Assembly (NCBI RefSeq): GCF_020165495.1
Contig: NZ_JAIUIE010000004.1
Location: forward strand, 186,001-250,000
Reading direction: 5' to 3'
DNA length: 64,000 nt
Source of the DNA: Mesorhizobium sp. BR1-1-16
GTDB taxonomy: Bacteria; Pseudomonadota; Alphaproteobacteria; Rhizobiales; Kaistiaceae
Shown: in pieces, positions 16,498 through 23,709 of the stretch
How the letters are laid out: each line of letters opens with the position of its first letter
How positions within the stretch are numbered: the first letter of the stretch is position 1
Translations under genes and position numbers: made by a program
Notes under the pieces: model-generated
Seen by the model: only the letters and a program-made list of their open reading frames with translations
What the model was told of the DNA's origin: nothing
Database searches by the model: none

Positions 16498-18264
16498 TCA
16501 GGCGCCCGAAGCGCCTTCCATCATGCTTCGCACGGGCTCCTCGGCGATGACTGCCTCGATCTCGTCGTGGCCGGGTGTATGCGGCAGAGCCTTGCGGAAA
16601 TTCTCGGCATAGTCTGGCGGCATCTTCGGCGGCATCATCGGCTCCGCCGCATCGACGACCGCCTCGATGAGCACCGGCCCTTCGGCCGCGAAGGCACGAT
16701 CGAGTACCTCGTCGATCTGCTCCGGACGGGTGATGGAATAGCCGATGCCGCCCATGGCCTCGGCCGCCATGGCGAAATCGATCGGCTGCAACTCGCAGCC
16801 AAACTGAGGATTGCCGAGAAACATCATCTGCTCCCATGCAATCTGGTTGAGCATGTTGTTCTTGATGACCAGCAGCTTCAGCGGAATGCGGTAGCGGACT
16901 GCCGTGGAGAACTCGCCAAGCTGCATTGCGAGCCCGCCGTCTCCCACCACCGCGAGGATGGGGCGACCGGGGAATGCCAGTCCTGCCGCGATCGCGTAAG
17001 GAAGGCCGCACGCCATGGAGGCGAGCGAACCGGACACCCCGAATGCCTGACCGTCACGCATGTCGATATGGCGCGCGGCAAGCTCGGTATTCTGGCCGGA
17101 ATCCGTGACGAGCACGGCGTCATCGGGCAGGCGAAGACCGAAGGCACGCGCAACCCGTTGGGGCTTCATCGGCACCGCATCGTTTGTCTCGGAGGTTTCC
17201 ATCATGGCGCGCCAACGCTGGACGCCTTCCTGTGCCTTCCTCAGGAAGCTGCGATCTGTCTTGCGCTCCAGGCGCTGGTTGAGCAGTTGCAGCGTTTCCG
17301 CGGCATCACCGACCAGGCCGACATCGACCGGGAAGCGGAGACCGACGCGCTGTCCGTCCCGATCGACCTGGACGCCGCGGGCCTGATCGGGCTTTGGGTA
17401 ATACTCGATATAGGGAAAGGTTGATCCCACGATCAGAAGGGCGTCGCACTGCTCCATGGCCTCCTGCGATGGCAGCGTGCCGAGCATGCCGATTCCGCCC
17501 GTCACATGGGGGTGGTCATCGGGAAGGACGGCCTTTCCGAGCAGCGCCTTCGCAATCGGCGCACCGAGAAGATCGGCCGTCTGCTCAAGTTCGGCGCGGG
17601 CGCCGAGAGCGCCTCGCCCGGCAAGGATCGCGACGCGTTCAGCTCCGTTCAGTATTGCCGCGGCCGCATCGAGGTCCTCCTCGGTCGGAAGCCGGCGCCC
17701 TTCGAACCAGCGGTTCGGCGTGTGACCGGGGCGGTTGCGCTTGGACCGCGCTGTCTCCCCGAGGCTCTGCTCCTGGATGTCATTGGCGATCGAAAGATGC
17801 GCGACGCCGCGATGGCTCAGCGCCGAACGGCAGGCGAGGCTGGCAAGGTTCTCCATATGCGCGGCATCGCTCACCTGCGCGTTGAACACCGCCACGTCGT
17901 TGAAAACCCGCGTCAGGTCGACGTCCTGCTGCGTGAAGGTCTCGATGAGGTCGTGAAACTGCATGCCGGTGATGGCCAGGACCGGCGCCTGGTCGAGCTT
18001 GGCATCGTAGAGGCCGGCGAGCAGATGCGCCCCGCCGGGCCCGGAGGTGGCGATGCACACCCCAAGGCCGCCGGTCCATTTGGCGTAGGCCGAGGCCATG
18101 AATGCAGCCGACTCCTCATGACGCACTTGCACGAAGCCGATCCGATCCTGCCGGATCCGAAGCGCTTCCATCACACCGTTGATGCCGTCCCCTGGAAGCC
18201 CGAACACAAGCTTGACGCCCCACTGAATGAGCGTCTCAACAAGAATATCGGCTGAATTCGGCAT
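16498..18264 (-). CDS. PoxB-like thiamine-diphosphate pyruvate dehydrogenase/oxidase
   Basis: A 588-residue ThDP enzyme of the pyruvate dehydrogenase (quinone)/pyruvate oxidase group, which converts pyruvate to acetate and CO2. The N-terminal PYR domain has the catalytic Glu in VRHEESAAFMASAYAKWTG and GPGGAHLLAGLYDAKLD. The central FAD/DHAP-like domain is at about 195-340, and the C-terminal PP domain has the ThDP motif VVGDGGLAMQLGEFSTAVRY through KNNMLNQIAWEQ. The N-terminus and length fit E. coli PoxB (572 residues); the last 20 residues (PVRSMMEGASGA) lack a clear amphipathic membrane helix, so quinone coupling is unsure. The ATG is about 55 bases downstream of an EcfG-type promoter shared with the divergent gene; the quinone-linked enzyme is stationary-phase induced in other bacteria. 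Confidence 0.85.
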   Translation of the reverse strand: MPNSADILVETLIQWGVKLVFGLPGDGINGVMEALRIRQDRIGFVQVRHEESAAFMASAYAKWTGGLGVCIATSGPGGAHLLAGLYDAKLDQAPVLAITGMQFHDLIETFTQQDVDLTRVFNDVAVFNAQVSDAAHMENLASLACRSALSHRGVAHLSIANDIQEQSLGETARSKRNRPGHTPNRWFEGRRLPTEEDLDAAAAILNGAERVAILAGRGALGARAELEQTADLLGAPIAKALLGKAVLPDDHPHVTGGIGMLGTLPSQEAMEQCDALLIVGSTFPYIEYYPKPDQARGVQVDRDGQRVGLRFPVDVGLVGDAAETLQLLNQRLERKTDRSFLRKAQEGVQRWRAMMETSETNDAVPMKPQRVARAFGLRLPDDAVLVTDSGQNTELAARHIDMRDGQAFGVSGSLASMACGLPYAIAAGLAFPGRPILAVVGDGGLAMQLGEFSTAVRYRIPLKLLVIKNNMLNQIAWEQMMFLGNPQFGCELQPIDFAMAAEAMGGIGYSITRPEQIDEVLDRAFAAEGPVLIEAVVDAAEPMMPPKMPPDYAENFRKALPHTPGHDEIEAVIAEEPVRSMMEGASGA

Positions 18265-18323
18265 CGTAGCTCTCCGCAGCTGGGCAATGCCCGCATCTCA
18301 GCGGAGCGGGCCAGTCGCGGCGT

Positions 18324-18350
18324 GGAACAATTGCTCGGACCGATTGTTCC
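18324..18350. promoter_or_regulatory. Palindromic bidirectional EcfG-type promoter
   Basis: GGAAC (18324-18328), 17 bases, GTTCC (18346-18350). The reverse complement has the same form, so both strands carry GGAAC-N17-GTT over the same 27 bases. The plus-strand copy drives the small membrane protein at 18377 and the minus-strand copy drives the PoxB-like gene starting at 18264. The bases next to the ends (AAT/ATT) extend the symmetry. Confidence 0.8.
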
Positions 18351-18376
18351 AGCAGCACGAAACAGGGGAGATGTTC

Positions 18377-18514
18377 ATGAATGCCGGGCGAATGATCTCG
18401 ATCGTGGTGGCTATCGTCGTCGTTGGCGTTGTCGTCTACTGGGCGATTGCACACTCTTCCGATGGAAACCAGTCGGGGAACATGCCGCCCCACGCGATCG
18501 ATCAGTCGCAATAA
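18377..18514 (+). CDS. Single-span small membrane protein
   Basis: A 45-residue protein with one hydrophobic span (ISIVVAIVVVGVVVYWAIA) and a hydrophilic tail of 19 residues (SSDGNQSGNMPPHAIDQSQ), predicted to sit in the inner membrane. The start at 18377 follows GGGGAG at six bases; an in-frame ATG also lies at 18371. It is not a family I know. It is the first gene read from the plus strand of the palindromic stress promoter and stands 56 bases before the MBL-fold gene, so both are likely one transcript. Confidence 0.65.
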   Translation: MNAGRMISIVVAIVVVGVVVYWAIAHSSDGNQSGNMPPHAIDQSQ

Positions 18515-18570
18515 GCCGCGTTCGTCGAAGGCCTGTCTCACTTCTTTGGTGCCGACCACGGAGAGCAATC

Positions 18571-19455
18571 ATGCTCCAACAGCTTGCCGTTCCTCCGCAA
18601 TCGGCGATGGCGCCAGTCGGTGCCGGACATTTGGCCGAGGTCCTGCAGGACATAACTTATCGCAGGGTCCTGATGGTCAATGTCGTGTTCTGCGGTGTCC
18701 CGGGAGCGGGTGATCGTGGCTGGGTTCTCGTGGACACCGGTCTTTCAGGTAGCGCCGGTCCCATCCGCAGGGCTGCGGCAGCGCGGTTCGGCGAAGGGGC
18801 CAGACCCGCGGCGATCATCCTGACGCATGGACATTTCGACCATGTCGGAGCTGTAGAACGATTGGCGGCAGACTGGGATGCGCCTGTTTATGCCCACCCA
18901 CTCGAGCACCCCTATCTCGACGGACGCGCACGCTATCCTTCTGGAGACGGCACTGTGGGCGGCGGCCTGATGGCGGTTCTGGCACCGCTCTACCCACGGG
19001 GGCCGATCAATCTCGGAGACCGGCTTCGATTGCTGCCCGCAGATGGCAGCGTGCCGGGTATGCCGGGTTGGCGCTGGATCCACACCCCTGGCCACAGCGT
19101 GGGCCACATCTCCCTGTGGCGCGAAGCCGATGCGACACTGATCGCCGGGGACGCCGTCATCACAACCGCGCAGGAATCGTTAAGCTCGATCCTCCTCCAA
19201 TATCCTGAACTGCACGGCCCGCCTAAGTACTACACAATCGATTGGCAAGCCGCTGCGTCTTCTACCGCTGCGCTGGCCAGACTTCGACCCCTCACGATGG
19301 TGACAGGGCACGGCCCTTCCCTGAGTGGTGCGCATCTTGCTGATGTGCTCGATCGTCTGGCGCAGGAGTTCGCCGAAATCGCGGTCCCTCGCCGTGGCCG
19401 CTACCGCAGCATGCCTGCGGTCGTCGACGACGGGTCAGCCTATCGTCCGCTCTGA
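18571..19455 (+). CDS. Metallo-beta-lactamase-fold hydrolase
   Basis: A 294-residue MBL-fold enzyme. The first metal motif is THGHFDHVG (H-x-H-x-D-H), then the second-site His in HTPGHSVGHISLW, the metal-bridging Asp in LIAGDAVITT, and a final His in MVTGHGPSLSG. Overall layout (WVLVDTGLSG start, long insertion GGGLMAVLAPLYP) is of the glyoxalase-II-like/UlaG-distant group with unknown substrate. ATG at 18571 follows GGAGAGCAATC. It is downstream of the small membrane protein and probably under the same EcfG-type promoter. No signal peptide, so cytoplasmic. Specific function open. Confidence 0.82.
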   Translation: MLQQLAVPPQSAMAPVGAGHLAEVLQDITYRRVLMVNVVFCGVPGAGDRGWVLVDTGLSGSAGPIRRAAAARFGEGARPAAIILTHGHFDHVGAVERLAADWDAPVYAHPLEHPYLDGRARYPSGDGTVGGGLMAVLAPLYPRGPINLGDRLRLLPADGSVPGMPGWRWIHTPGHSVGHISLWREADATLIAGDAVITTAQESLSSILLQYPELHGPPKYYTIDWQAAASSTAALARLRPLTMVTGHGPSLSGAHLADVLDRLAQEFAEIAVPRRGRYRSMPAVVDDGSAYRPL

Positions 19456-19507
19456 CCCGATCGCTGCAAGAATCCGTCGCCCAATGGAGAGCGTACGATT
19501 GGCTCTC

Positions 19508-19532
19508 GGAACACGCCGATGAATGGCGTGTT
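19508..19532 (+). promoter_or_regulatory. EcfG-type stress promoter
   Basis: GGAAC (19508-19512), 17 bases, GTT (19530-19532), 68 bases before the ATG of the Crp/Fnr gene at 19600 and in the same direction. The stretch between also contains an ACGCC...GGCGT dyad. Confidence 0.75.
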
Positions 19533-19599
19533 CGAAGGCGTGCTGCTTTTCGGCAGGCGGCATTCAAAGCTGCCGTCCTCAAGAACCGAGAGAGCCGCA

Positions 19600-20295
19600 A
19601 TGATTTTCAAGAACAAGCTATTGTCCAAGATTCCGCAACAGGAACTTGAAGCCCTTATTCCAAATTTCGACCGGGTTCAGCTGCCGCTAAAGATGGTCCT
19701 CCACGAACAACTTGAGCCGATCGAGCATGTTTATTTCGTCGAGAGAGGCGTCGTCTCGATGGTCAATGAGCCCGAGGACGGCGATATCGTGGAGTTCGCC
19801 ACCATTGGGCCTGAGGGCATGGCGGGCTTTCCTGTCCTGCTGAATACCCCCTCTGTGCCGAACCGGGCAATGGTTCAGATCCCAGGCGAAGCCCTGAGAA
19901 TGCGCGTTCGCGACTTCCAACGTGCTCTTCCCCACTCCCCGGTGCTGAACAGACTTCTCCTCCGATATCTGATGGCGCTGCTCAATCAGGTTGCTCAAGG
20001 CGCCTCTTGCAACCGTTTGCACGAGGTGTCGGCGCGCTGTGCGAGGTGGCTCCTGCAGACGCATGATCGGGTCGAGGGTGATACATTCCCGCTGACCCAG
20101 GAGTTTCTCGCTCAGATGCTGGGCGTCCACCGGCCCAGCGTCAGCGTGGCGGCAGCGGCATTGCAGACCGGCGGATTGATCCAATATGGCCGTGGCTCCA
20201 TTACGATCACCGATCGCAAGGGGCTCGAGGCAGCATCATGCAACTGCTACGAACTGATCAAGGGTGAATATGACCGCCTTCTGCAAAGCGATTGA
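19600..20295 (+). CDS. Crp/Fnr-family transcriptional regulator
   Basis: A 231-residue Crp-like regulator. The sensor barrel spans about 10-125 (YFVERGVVSMVNEPEDGDIV, EFATIGPEGMAGFPVLLNTP). The winged helix-turn-helix is at about 150-215 with DTFPLTQEFLAQMLGVHRPS and then AALQTGGLIQYGRGSITITD. There is no FNR-type Cys cluster. It shares the group of the regulator at 7812 but is not a recent copy. The EcfG-type promoter upstream makes it a second-tier regulator of the general stress response. The ligand is unknown; related proteins in rhizobia respond to nutrient or oxygen signals. Confidence 0.86.
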   Translation: MIFKNKLLSKIPQQELEALIPNFDRVQLPLKMVLHEQLEPIEHVYFVERGVVSMVNEPEDGDIVEFATIGPEGMAGFPVLLNTPSVPNRAMVQIPGEALRMRVRDFQRALPHSPVLNRLLLRYLMALLNQVAQGASCNRLHEVSARCARWLLQTHDRVEGDTFPLTQEFLAQMLGVHRPSVSVAAAALQTGGLIQYGRGSITITDRKGLEAASCNCYELIKGEYDRLLQSD

Positions 20296-20356
20296 ACTGT
20301 CGATGATGACGGCAATCGATCTGAGCCGACATTTGGCGCGGTTTCTCTCCGTCACC

Positions 20357-20587
20357 TCAGCCGCGATCTGATGTGCTGAATTCCCTGATGACACGCTCGC
20401 TCAGGACCTTTGCATCAATCGGCCCGGCACGGCACAGCGCGATGATGCGTTCCGCAACGATGTCTCGGCCCCGGACATCGCCATCGATCCGCAAGGCCCG
20501 ACATGCCTCTTTGAAGGCTTCGGATAAAACTTCTATTTCGTCAGGATCGAAAGCCGCCCCGGGCGTCAAGTAACCGTGGATGGGCAT
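20357..20587 (-). CDS. Conserved small protein of unknown function
   Basis: A 76-residue protein with the layout 'AFDPDEIEVLSEAFKEACRA', then DVRGRDIVAERIIALCRAGP and a VLSERVIREF tail. The same helical plan (a helix with 'f...a...L', then 'I...II.....G..D...L...A...F') is common in rhizobial hypothetical proteins, many annotated near stress genes. No catalytic motif is seen. It overlaps the next minus-strand frame (20566) by 22 bases. Confidence 0.6.
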   Translation of the reverse strand: MPIHGYLTPGAAFDPDEIEVLSEAFKEACRALRIDGDVRGRDIVAERIIALCRAGPIDAKVLSERVIREFSTSDRG

Positions 20588-20817
20588 GACCGCGCTCCTG
20601 CGAGTGATTTCGCCGCTGTGAAACGAATTTCGCCCGAGTGGCTGCCGGCACCCGCCAGGCCGCGAGGCGAACTCTTATCCCGCAGTTCCAGTTCGATCAG
20701 AAAAGAATAGCTTGCCTGGAGCGTGTTCCATATCGCGCGCAATTCCAACCAGCTTGCCTCGTCGGCCTTTAAGCGGCAGAAGTCGCGTCCTCGCAGATAC
20801 TGTTCGATCTTGCTCAT
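20566..20817 (-). CDS. Hypothetical small protein (uncertain)
   Basis: An 83-residue frame beginning MSKIEQYLRGRDFCRLKADEAS and WLELRAIWNTLQASYSFLIELEL, a plausible pair of helices; the second half is Ser/Gly-rich and less convincing. There is no clear ribosome-binding site and no recognised family. It lies directly upstream of the gene ending at 20357 on the same strand with a 22-base overlap, which is the best argument for it being real. Confidence 0.35.
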   Translation of the reverse strand: MSKIEQYLRGRDFCRLKADEASWLELRAIWNTLQASYSFLIELELRDKSSPRGLAGAGSHSGEIRFTAAKSLAGARSCPSTVT

Positions 20818-21081
20818 GTGCTGAGCATAAATGCTGTGTTTCGAGACTGTCTGTCATCTGGCATACGCTGCCAGTTGGGATAGCGGAAAAAAAGGCCGGG
20901 TGATGGTCCCTCCCTTGGCGGGACGCAAAGCTGGAACGTCGCAGTATTCAGTGCGGCCAGTCGAGGTGATCGCACCTCTGCGGTACAAGCAATAATCCAT
21001 CGGGCGGATCGCGGCACCCTCTTGCCTTCCCCGACGCAGGCTTCCAGGTATAAACTTAGCCAACCAGAAGAAGGGCCTAAC

Positions 21082-21267
21082 GTGCCAATTTCGAACGACG
21101 ACGAGGCTTCTACATCCGAGGGCTCCGAGCCCACCACGCTTGAAGGCCGCCTTGGCTCGCTGCTTGACGCCATCGAGGGCGAACGCGTGCCGGATCGGCT
21201 GTTAAAGCTGGCCCAAGCGCTGCAGGATGAATTGCATCTCCGCCGCCAGCGCCGCTCTCCCAACTGA
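21082..21267 (+). CDS. Small protein with NepR-like helix
   Basis: A 61-residue acidic protein starting at GTG 21082, preceded by AAGAAGG at eight bases. The second half reads TLEGRLGSLLDAIEGERVPD then RLLKLAQALQDEL. This 'LG..L......E.VPDRLL.L...L' pattern is what NepR anti-sigma factors show (helix, 'E.IPD.f..LL..L'). NepR proteins are 50-70 residues, bind EcfG and are released by phosphorylated PhyR. The likeness is a motif-level one, and similar helices occur in unrelated small proteins, so I leave it as a possibility. It is not next to the sigma factor gene at 31532. It is convergent with the Gfo/Idh gene. Confidence 0.5.
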   Translation: MPISNDDEASTSEGSEPTTLEGRLGSLLDAIEGERVPDRLLKLAQALQDELHLRRQRRSPN

Positions 21268-21295
21268 GCTAGAATGTCCGCGGCCGGCTGCGGGC

Positions 21296-22324
21296 TTAAC
21301 GGCCGTAAATGCGGTCAATCACCTCCGCCGCAAGCTGATGACGTACGATCGCACGATCAAACCCCTCGCCCGACGAGAGAGCATCGAGCCAGGCGTTGCC
21401 GGCTCGCCCGCCCCATGAATCTGGCGGACTGGCAATAATCTCGGTCTTGGTGCCTCTGCGAAGCTCGGCGGTGAAATCAAGAAACGAACCGCCGACATTG
21501 GCCAAAGCCAGCGATCCACTCTCGCCGTAGAATGTTGCGCCGATTTCCGCGTCGCGACCCGCGTGGAGGTCCCAAGAGCAGGCGATCCTCGCTGCCGCGC
21601 CATCCGCAAGACCGATCGTGGCGATCGCGAAATCCTCGACCCCGCCCTCCTCGGCACGAAACCTCCTGCCACGAGCAAACAAGTCGGCCCTGACCGCGTC
21701 CACGGGTGGAAACTCGAGCGTCCAGAGCAGCAGATCGATGAGGTGGATACCAAGATCCATGATGCAGCCGCCGCCCGAGAGAGCTGCATCGTAAAACCAA
21801 GGGCGGTCGGGTCCGTAGGCGTTGTGAAAGACCAGGTCGGCGGCATAGACCTTTCCGATCTCGCCCCGGCCGATCCGCTCCTTGATGGTTCGCATCCCCT
21901 CGGTATGGCGATAGGAGAGATCGATGCCGAGCGGGCGGTCCGCCTCAGCGGCCGCCTTCATCACCGCCGCGACCTCCTCGGCCGTGCGCGCTAAAGGCTT
22001 CTGGCAGAACACGGCGATGCCGGCGTCGAGTGCCCGAATGGCCTGCGCGGCATGGAGCGCACTCGGGGTTGCTATGACGATGCCGTCCGGAGCGGCCTCG
22101 ATCAATTCGTCAAGCGAAGCCACGATCGCGGCGTCCGGCGCCAGCGAACGGGCGGCGCTGGCCATTTCCGGCGAGGCGTCACAGACGGCGATGGCAGTCG
22201 CCCTTCCATCCGCGAGCAGAGATCCCATGCGGATGCGGCCGATACGGCCGACGCCAAGAAAACCGAGCTGAACCGGAGCAGCTGATCGGGCAGATTGGAT
22301 CGGCATGAGATCCGTGTCGACCAT
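21296..22324 (-). CDS. Gfo/Idh/MocA-family oxidoreductase
   Basis: A 342-residue NAD(P)-dependent sugar/inositol-type dehydrogenase. The N-terminal Rossmann fold has LGFLGVGRIGRIRMGSLLA (GxGxxG-like), a central VIATPSALHAAQAIRALDAG and CQKPLARTAEEVAA (the EKP-type motif, here QKP), then the catalytic region GGCIMDLGIHLIDLLLWTLE with conserved D and H. The substrate is unknown; the family includes inositol 2-dehydrogenases. Its start overlaps the stop of the MDR dehydrogenase gene (TGATG), so the two are translationally coupled and may catalyse consecutive oxidations. It is the last gene of the operon headed by the EcfG-type promoter at 23675. Confidence 0.87.
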   Translation of the reverse strand: MVDTDLMPIQSARSAAPVQLGFLGVGRIGRIRMGSLLADGRATAIAVCDASPEMASAARSLAPDAAIVASLDELIEAAPDGIVIATPSALHAAQAIRALDAGIAVFCQKPLARTAEEVAAVMKAAAEADRPLGIDLSYRHTEGMRTIKERIGRGEIGKVYAADLVFHNAYGPDRPWFYDAALSGGGCIMDLGIHLIDLLLWTLEFPPVDAVRADLFARGRRFRAEEGGVEDFAIATIGLADGAAARIACSWDLHAGRDAEIGATFYGESGSLALANVGGSFLDFTAELRRGTKTEIIASPPDSWGGRAGNAWLDALSSGEGFDRAIVRHQLAAEVIDRIYGR

Positions 22325-23334
22325 CAGAAGATAACCAGTGCCTTGATGAAGCTGCCCGGATGATCACGCGTCGCTGCCAGCGCCGCATCGAGATCATCGA
22401 GGGGATAGCGGTGCGTATAGAGCGGATCCGGATTCAGCGACCCATCGGCGACCGCTGCAATGGCTTCCTCGACGCCGCGCACATATGCACGGGGATCGCG
22501 CTCGTGAGCGTTGATCACATCGATACCCTTCCAGTTCCACTGCTGCATGCTGACCTGTCGTGGGCCGTCCTGGTGATAGCCCGCGATGATCAGGCGCCCG
22601 CCTTCGGCGACCAGTTCGCCGGCGAGATCAAGGGGCCATTGCTTCCCCACGGCTTCGATGACGCGGTCACAAAACCGGCCGGCGGTGAGCTCCCGCACGC
22701 GCTCGATGATCTCGTTATGATCCTGCATCGCGATCGTTGCAGCAGCACCCATTGCGGCGGCTGTCTCGAGCGATGAAGGACGGCGGGAGATGGCGATCAC
22801 CTCGGCACCCTTGGCAGATGCCAGACGGGTCAGCAGCGCGCCGAGAAAGCCGATCCCGATAATGGCGACCGTCATGCCCGCCCGGATGTCGCTGCGGCGG
22901 AGAATGTTCATTGCGCAGCCAAGCGGCTCGCCCGGGAACGGCCGGCCGTCGAGCGCGGCTGGCAGGCGGAGGGCCGCGGCGGCTGGCCCGACATCGTATT
23001 CGGCATAGCTGTGGCCAAACAAGGTTGCGACGCGGTCACCTTCCGCAAGCGACCTCACCCCCGTACCGACTGCATCGACCACGCCCCATCCTTCATGACC
23101 GAGGCCGCCCGGTTCGGTCGGAAACTGCATCCATTCGGGCCCTTCCCATGGGACTACATTGGAGGCACACACGCCGCAGCCCTCAAGGCGCACACGAACC
23201 TCGCCGGCGCCAGGTTCTCGCAAGGGCAGGCGGCGTACCTCCATGGTTCGCGCCGCTGTGAGCACCGCCGCCTTCATCATCGCCATGCGCGGCTTCCATT
23301 CGGCGGGAGGCTCGGCAAGCATTGTCGACGCCAT
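22324..23334 (-). CDS. Zinc-type MDR alcohol/polyol dehydrogenase
   Basis: A 336-residue medium-chain dehydrogenase/reductase. The GroES-like domain shows GCGVCASNVVPWEGPEW (catalytic Cys in CGVC), GGLGHEGWGVVDAVGTGV (GHE) and VRSLAEGDRVA; the structural zinc loop with four Cys is missing, so it is the short type as in threonine/sorbitol-like or L-gulonate relatives. The Rossmann domain has VAIIGIGFLGALLTRLASA. C-terminal DDLDAALAATRDHPGSFIKA is family-typical. The ATG at 23334 follows AAGGATACATC. It lies between the 87-residue protein (39-base gap) and the Gfo/Idh enzyme (overlap), so it is one stress operon. The substrate is unknown, perhaps a polyol or sugar. Confidence 0.85.
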   Translation of the reverse strand: MASTMLAEPPAEWKPRMAMMKAAVLTAARTMEVRRLPLREPGAGEVRVRLEGCGVCASNVVPWEGPEWMQFPTEPGGLGHEGWGVVDAVGTGVRSLAEGDRVATLFGHSYAEYDVGPAAAALRLPAALDGRPFPGEPLGCAMNILRRSDIRAGMTVAIIGIGFLGALLTRLASAKGAEVIAISRRPSSLETAAAMGAAATIAMQDHNEIIERVRELTAGRFCDRVIEAVGKQWPLDLAGELVAEGGRLIIAGYHQDGPRQVSMQQWNWKGIDVINAHERDPRAYVRGVEEAIAAVADGSLNPDPLYTHRYPLDDLDAALAATRDHPGSFIKALVIF

Positions 23335-23373
23335 GATGTATCCTTCAGATTGCCTGTGCCCGAATGTGGATCG

Positions 23374-23637
23374 TCAGCTGCGCGCGACGAATTTGTTGAA
23401 GCGGCTGGTGCCGCCATCGGCTGTCCGGTCCTGATGCAGGAAATCGAGATCGTTCTCATCGAAGATCTCGAAAAAAGCCTCCCAACTGATCGGCTCGAGT
23501 TCGTCTTCGGGCTCACCGAAATCGATCCTGAGGATACCGCCCTTCCCACGCGTCTTCACCCGCGCCGGCTTGCCGTCACGCTGTTCGGCCCAGCGGCGGA
23601 TCTCGTCATGATCGCGGGTCTTCTTCGCCTCGCTCAT
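23374..23637 (-). CDS. Conserved acidic small protein (stress-associated)
   Basis: An 87-residue protein of a family common in alphaproteobacteria. It begins MSEAKKTRDHDEIRRWAEQR, then GGKPARVKTRGKGG-like, then GILRIDFGEPEDELEPISWE and FFEIFDENDLDFLHQD. Homologs are sometimes labelled '1,4-alpha-glucan branching enzyme', which is not supported by anything in this sequence. The fold and function are unknown. Its ATG is 38 bases downstream of the EcfG-type -10 element; it is the first gene of an operon with the two oxidoreductases. Homologs often accompany ligase-D or stress genes. Confidence 0.8.
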   Translation of the reverse strand: MSEAKKTRDHDEIRRWAEQRDGKPARVKTRGKGGILRIDFGEPEDELEPISWEAFFEIFDENDLDFLHQDRTADGGTSRFNKFVARS

Positions 23638-23674
23638 CGCACGCTCCCGGCTTCTGCTCTCCGTTGTGGCGTCG

Positions 23675-23699
23675 AACCAAGCTGGGGCAGCTTTGTTCC
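23675..23699 (-). promoter_or_regulatory. EcfG-type stress promoter
   Basis: On the minus strand GGAAC (23699-23695), 17 bases, GTT (23677-23675), followed by CG. The spacer starts AAAGCTGCC, the same as in the promoter at 29650-29674. It lies 38 bases before the gene starting at 23637 and immediately after the F420-hydrogenase-beta-like gene ending at 23710. Confidence 0.8.
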
Positions 23700-23709
23700 A
23701 TTGACTCAG

